Made by a program: the position numbers and the translations under genes. The notes beneath the pieces were generated by a model. That model was given only the letters and a program-made list of their open reading frames with translations. It made no database searches and was not told the DNA's origin. Below, piece after piece: positions 61,132 to 64,000 of a DNA stretch of 64,000 nt (position 1 is the stretch's first letter; every line of letters begins with the position of its first letter). This DNA is from Flavobacterium sp. (GTDB taxonomy: Bacteria > Bacteroidota > Bacteroidia > Flavobacteriales > Flavobacteriaceae): positions 105,557-169,556 of the forward strand of contig NZ_JAIXSL010000010.1 of the NCBI RefSeq assembly GCF_027484705.1, in the 5' to 3' direction.

Positions 61132-62289
61132 ATGAAAACAAAATTACTATACCTTTTTACAATCCTCGCGGGATTTTTCGCCAACGCGCAGGTATCTATT
61201 GTTGGAACCGGTGTGAATGGTTGGCCTGAAACTCAAACCACTCCCGAAATTATGCTCTCCACTACAGATAACATTTCGTATTTTATTCCTAATTTGGTGA
61301 TCACGAATGGTTTTGTCAAATTCAGGAAAGATGCATCATGGTTGTATAATTGGGGTGGAAGTACTTTCCCGAGTGGAACTTCATATCAAAATGGTCCGGA
61401 TATTCCCACTATTGCGGGAACTTATGATGTTACTTTTAACATTTCGAACGGTACTTATACTTTTATTACTTCAGCCAATTTTCCAAGTATTGGTATTTGG
61501 GGTCCGGCCGTTGATTCTCAAAATGGATTTGCAGGGCAAGATGTTGACATGACTACAACGGATGGCATTCATTATACCTTATCAGGATTTTATTTTAGTA
61601 GTGGTCAAGCGTATTTCAGACAAGACAATGCCACTAATTTTGTTTGGGGAAGCACAAGTTATCCGACAGGAACAGCAGTTCAGAACGGTCCGAGTATTTT
61701 TATTCCGGGCGGAGAACATTTCGTTACCTTCAATAGAATTACCCATGAATATACTTTTAACTTTCCCAGTGTGGGTATTTTAGGAACAGCCATTGGTGGT
61801 TTTGATGTGGATGATACTGATTTGTGGACAACCGATGGGTTTTCTTATCAATTGGATTTGCATTTGAATATCGGTGAAGTTAAATTCCGAAAAGACAACA
61901 GTTGGACTGTCAATTGGGGATCTAATGCTTTTCCTTCTGGAACTGGTATTCAAAATGGGGCGAATATTCCAATCGGGATTGATAGCGATTATAATGTTGC
62001 GTTCGATCGATTGTCCGGACAATATACTTTCACCGGATTGTTGGCAGCACAAAATTTTGAATCAGAAAGTTATAGCGTATATCCAAATCCTACAACAACT
62101 TTGTGGAATTTTGAAACTGTAAACAAAACTATTGAGAAAATAGAATTGCTCGATATTTTAGGAAAAACTATTTTAAGCATAGAAAAAAATACTACGGTTA
62201 TAAATGCATCTTCACTAAATAGTGGAATTTATTTTGCAAAAATTTACACTGATAAAGGTTTTAAAATGATTCGATTGATCAAGATGTAG
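61132..62289 (+). CDS. SusE/SusF-like T9SS type A surface protein
   Basis: This 385-residue secreted protein has a signal peptide (cut near FANAQ, residue 20) and three repeats of about 95 residues with GVNGWPE/GGW motifs, TTDGIxYxL, VKFRKDxSWxxNWG, FPSGTxxQNGxxI and xYDVTFNxxxxxYTF. Such a repeat with paired Trp residues is typical of SusE/SusF-like starch-binding domains. The C-terminus is a type A sorting domain (YPNPTTTLWNF, LNSGIYFAKIYTDKG). Starch binding is inference; I cannot confirm. It follows bshC by 9 bases and is paralogous to the next gene. Confidence 0.87.
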   Translation: MKTKLLYLFTILAGFFANAQVSIVGTGVNGWPETQTTPEIMLSTTDNISYFIPNLVITNGFVKFRKDASWLYNWGGSTFPSGTSYQNGPDIPTIAGTYDVTFNISNGTYTFITSANFPSIGIWGPAVDSQNGFAGQDVDMTTTDGIHYTLSGFYFSSGQAYFRQDNATNFVWGSTSYPTGTAVQNGPSIFIPGGEHFVTFNRITHEYTFNFPSVGILGTAIGGFDVDDTDLWTTDGFSYQLDLHLNIGEVKFRKDNSWTVNWGSNAFPSGTGIQNGANIPIGIDSDYNVAFDRLSGQYTFTGLLAAQNFESESYSVYPNPTTTLWNFETVNKTIEKIELLDILGKTILSIEKNTTVINASSLNSGIYFAKIYTDKGFKMIRLIKM

Positions 62290-62435
62290 CGATTAAAACT
62301 ATAGGCTTTCTTTTTTAATGTTAATTTTTTAATTATCTAATGTGCAATATTTCTCTCTTCTAATTATCAAAATGAAATTATTTGAAAGTTAAATTAATGT
62401 ATCCCCAATTATAAGTTAAAAAATAATCTTATCAA

Positions 62436-62453
62436 CACGAAAACGTTTTCGTG
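62436..62453. promoter_or_regulatory. Perfect 18-bp palindrome, LacI-type operator candidate
   Basis: CACGAAAACGTTTTCGTG is an exact self-complement with the central AACGTT of LacI/CcpA-type operators. It is 82 bases upstream of the SusE/SusF-like gene at 62535 and has no T-run, so it is unlikely to be a terminator. The proteins it would serve suggest a LacI-family regulator of maltodextrin use; this is inference. Confidence 0.68.
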
Positions 62454-62534
62454 GTTAATTTTAATAAGTGTTTATCGCAGGCTAGCCTTTTTTACTCTAA
62501 ATTAGCGACATATAAATTATTTAACTAAAAAATC

Positions 62535-64000
62535 ATGAAAACAAAATTACTTTTATTACTTACAATTTGTTTGATGTCATTCGGCATGAATGCTCAAGTA
62601 AACTCAGTTGCCTTAGTTGGTGAAGCAGTCGGAGGTTGGCCTCCTTTTCCTGGAGATGACCCTAACCAATTGACACGAGTTGATGCAGACAACTGGATTA
62701 TTGAAAATGTACCCGTTGCTGTAGGTAAATGTAAACTACGTGCTAATAACACTTGGGGTGGTGCTGGTGGAGAATGGGCTGGTGCTTTCCCAACTGCCGT
62801 TGGAACCAGTTCTGGTGATATTAATGTTACTATTGCTGGAGTTTATACAGTAACTTTAAACACGGCTACTGGTGTGTATAACTTCGACAGTGGCACAGCG
62901 ATTCCTGTTGTTAAATTAGTAGGAACTGCCGTTACTGAAGCGGGTGGTCTGACAATGGCGCCAACAAGCGCTACCACTTTTCAACTTACGAATGTTACTT
63001 TGGTAGATGGTACGGCACAATTTGATGTTGACGGAGCATTATATGGTGACGACACTGCTGTGACTTCCCCTGAAGGTAATATTACAGGTGGTATAGTAGA
63101 TTCGGCATTAACTCCGGTTCAGGCTAGAACCTATTCTTCTATTACGCTAGATACTGATTCTGGATTGTTTGTATTCACTGCGGCTCCTGTTTTTCCTTCG
63201 ATAGCCCTTGTTGGTGCTGGTGCTGGTGGATGGCCAACTGGCGCGCCGGGAGAAATAGATGCTAACGCATTAACAACTACTGATGGTGTTATCTATACTT
63301 TGAATGGCTTAACATTGACAACTGGTGATGTTAAATTCCGTCAAGATAATGCTTGGGCAGTAAATTGGGGTGGTACTGCTTTCCCAGCTGGAACTGCAGT
63401 ATTTAATTCTCCTGATAATATTCCTGCTGTAGCAGGTACTTACGATGTTACTTTCAACCGAACTACTTTAGAATATTCTTTCACTGTACCGACCATTGCT
63501 ATCGTTGGTTCTGGTGCTGGTGGATGGCCAACAGGAGCTGCGGGAGAAATTGATGTTAATCAAATGACTACAACTGACGGTGTAAATTACACTATATCAG
63601 GTCTTACATTGACAGATGGAGAAATCAAATTCAGACAAAATAATGCTTGGGGAGTAAATTGGGGTGGCACTAGTTTCCCAGCAGGAACTGCAGTATTTAA
63701 TTCTCCTGACAACATTCCTAGTGTAGCCGGAATTTATGATATCACTTTCAATAAATCAACATTAGCATATAGTGCTCAATTGTTAAGTACTAAAGGATTC
63801 CTATCTTCTAACTTCAAAATTCATCCTAATCCAACTCAAAACGTTTGGAACTTTACTTCAGCGAAACAAGCGATTCTATCGATCCAAATCGTAGACGTTT
63901 TAGGAAAAACGGTAATGACTATTGCTCCTAAAGATATGACTGCTACTGTAGATGCTTCTAGCTTAAACAGCGGATTGTATTTTGCAAAAATCACAACTGC
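62535..64000 (+). CDS. SusE/SusF-like T9SS type A surface protein, 3' end outside window
   Basis: Starts with ATG at 62535 and runs off the right edge, so 488 codons are visible. The signal peptide is MKTKLLLLLTICLMSFGMNAQ. At least four SusE/SusF-like repeats follow, each with GGWP, MTTTDGVxYTL, KFRQxNAWxVNWGGTxFPAGT and NIPxVAGxYDxTFN. The two last repeats are nearly identical. A type A sorting domain begins at about 425 (IHPNPTQNVWNF, LNSGLYFAKI). The gene is preceded by a LacI-type palindrome and is a tandem paralogue of the gene at 61132. It is likely the beginning of a starch/maltodextrin locus. Confidence 0.88.
   Translation, partial: MKTKLLLLLTICLMSFGMNAQVNSVALVGEAVGGWPPFPGDDPNQLTRVDADNWIIENVPVAVGKCKLRANNTWGGAGGEWAGAFPTAVGTSSGDINVTIAGVYTVTLNTATGVYNFDSGTAIPVVKLVGTAVTEAGGLTMAPTSATTFQLTNVTLVDGTAQFDVDGALYGDDTAVTSPEGNITGGIVDSALTPVQARTYSSITLDTDSGLFVFTAAPVFPSIALVGAGAGGWPTGAPGEIDANALTTTDGVIYTLNGLTLTTGDVKFRQDNAWAVNWGGTAFPAGTAVFNSPDNIPAVAGTYDVTFNRTTLEYSFTVPTIAIVGSGAGGWPTGAAGEIDVNQMTTTDGVNYTISGLTLTDGEIKFRQNNAWGVNWGGTSFPAGTAVFNSPDNIPSVAGIYDITFNKSTLAYSAQLLSTKGFLSSNFKIHPNPTQNVWNFTSAKQAILSIQIVDVLGKTVMTIAPKDMTATVDASSLNSGLYFAKITT

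Noticed and set aside
62436..62453. Terminator hairpin after the first SusE/SusF-like gene
   Set aside because: The palindrome has no loop and no T-run and is 147 bases after the stop; an operator is the better explanation.

Overview
This window looks like a chromosomal segment of a Flavobacterium-type member of the Bacteroidota. Supporting evidence: nine genes encode secreted proteins with C-terminal Por/type IX secretion (T9SS) sorting domains of both type A and type B; several genes are preceded by the Bacteroidota -7 promoter element TAnnTTTG with almost no leader; purine-rich Shine-Dalgarno sites are absent; TTG starts recur; and the housekeeping genes (pheT, typA, rpsT, proS, rimO, bshC, the three-gene acyl-CoA carboxylase operon) are of the Bacteroidota kind. 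The base composition is AT-rich and even. I see no prophage, CRISPR array, transposase or rRNA operon.

Layout. 1-6500: 5' part of an aldehyde dehydrogenase (minus strand, runs off the left edge), divergent pheT, then small genes (helical periplasmic protein, pRiA4b ORF-3-like protein, four-helix-bundle protein of the 23S rRNA intervening-sequence family, nucleoid-associated NdpA-like protein, zinc-ribbon-like protein) separated by palindromic repeats. 6500-16700: an ABC exporter pair, then two very large type-B T9SS surface proteins (choice-of-anchor L and IgGFc-binding-like) and an esterase. 16800-20300: a 1161-residue fibronectin III protein on the minus strand. 20600-27600: a TPR LytS-type kinase with a LytTR regulator, typA (minus), and a PAS kinase with a CheY-like receiver. 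27650-29600: rpsT, tRNA-Glu and proS, all minus. 29600-33700: a Trp/Gly/Tyr-rich lipoprotein, a FadL-like porin and rimO. 33700-42500: a TorF-like porin with a hybrid kinase, a DUF1573 protein, an RprX/RprY-like kinase-regulator pair, and a second TPR LytS/LytTR pair. 42500-49800: three tandem paralogous leucine-rich-repeat T9SS proteins directly behind that LytTR gene. 49900-55700 (minus): acyl-CoA carboxylase operon and a B12-binding-type radical SAM protein. 55850-64000: a 1201-residue type-B T9SS protein, bshC, and two SusE/SusF-like T9SS proteins, the last cut by the right edge.

How it fits together. The main themes are cell-surface display and signal sensing. Five sensor kinases lie within about 22 kb (20.6-42.5 kb), interleaved with secreted adhesin-like proteins. 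The two LytS/LytTR systems are paralogous. The last two genes resemble starch-binding SusE/SusF proteins, and a perfect 18-bp palindrome of LacI-operator type lies between them, suggesting that a maltodextrin/starch locus starts here.

Most notable non-coding signals: four copies of a structured intergenic RNA-like element (about 16707, 23390, 32258, 37463) with compensatory base changes in two stems, resembling the flavo-1 RNA motif; palindromic CACGGAT-type repeats near 3.2, 3.8 and 39.5 kb; and inverted CTAAGGTT repeats bracketing the four-helix-bundle gene. I did not find a clearly new multi-gene system. The strongest candidates for follow-up are the RNA-like repeat family, the repeat-bracketed four-helix-bundle gene, and the sensor/LRR-array linkage.
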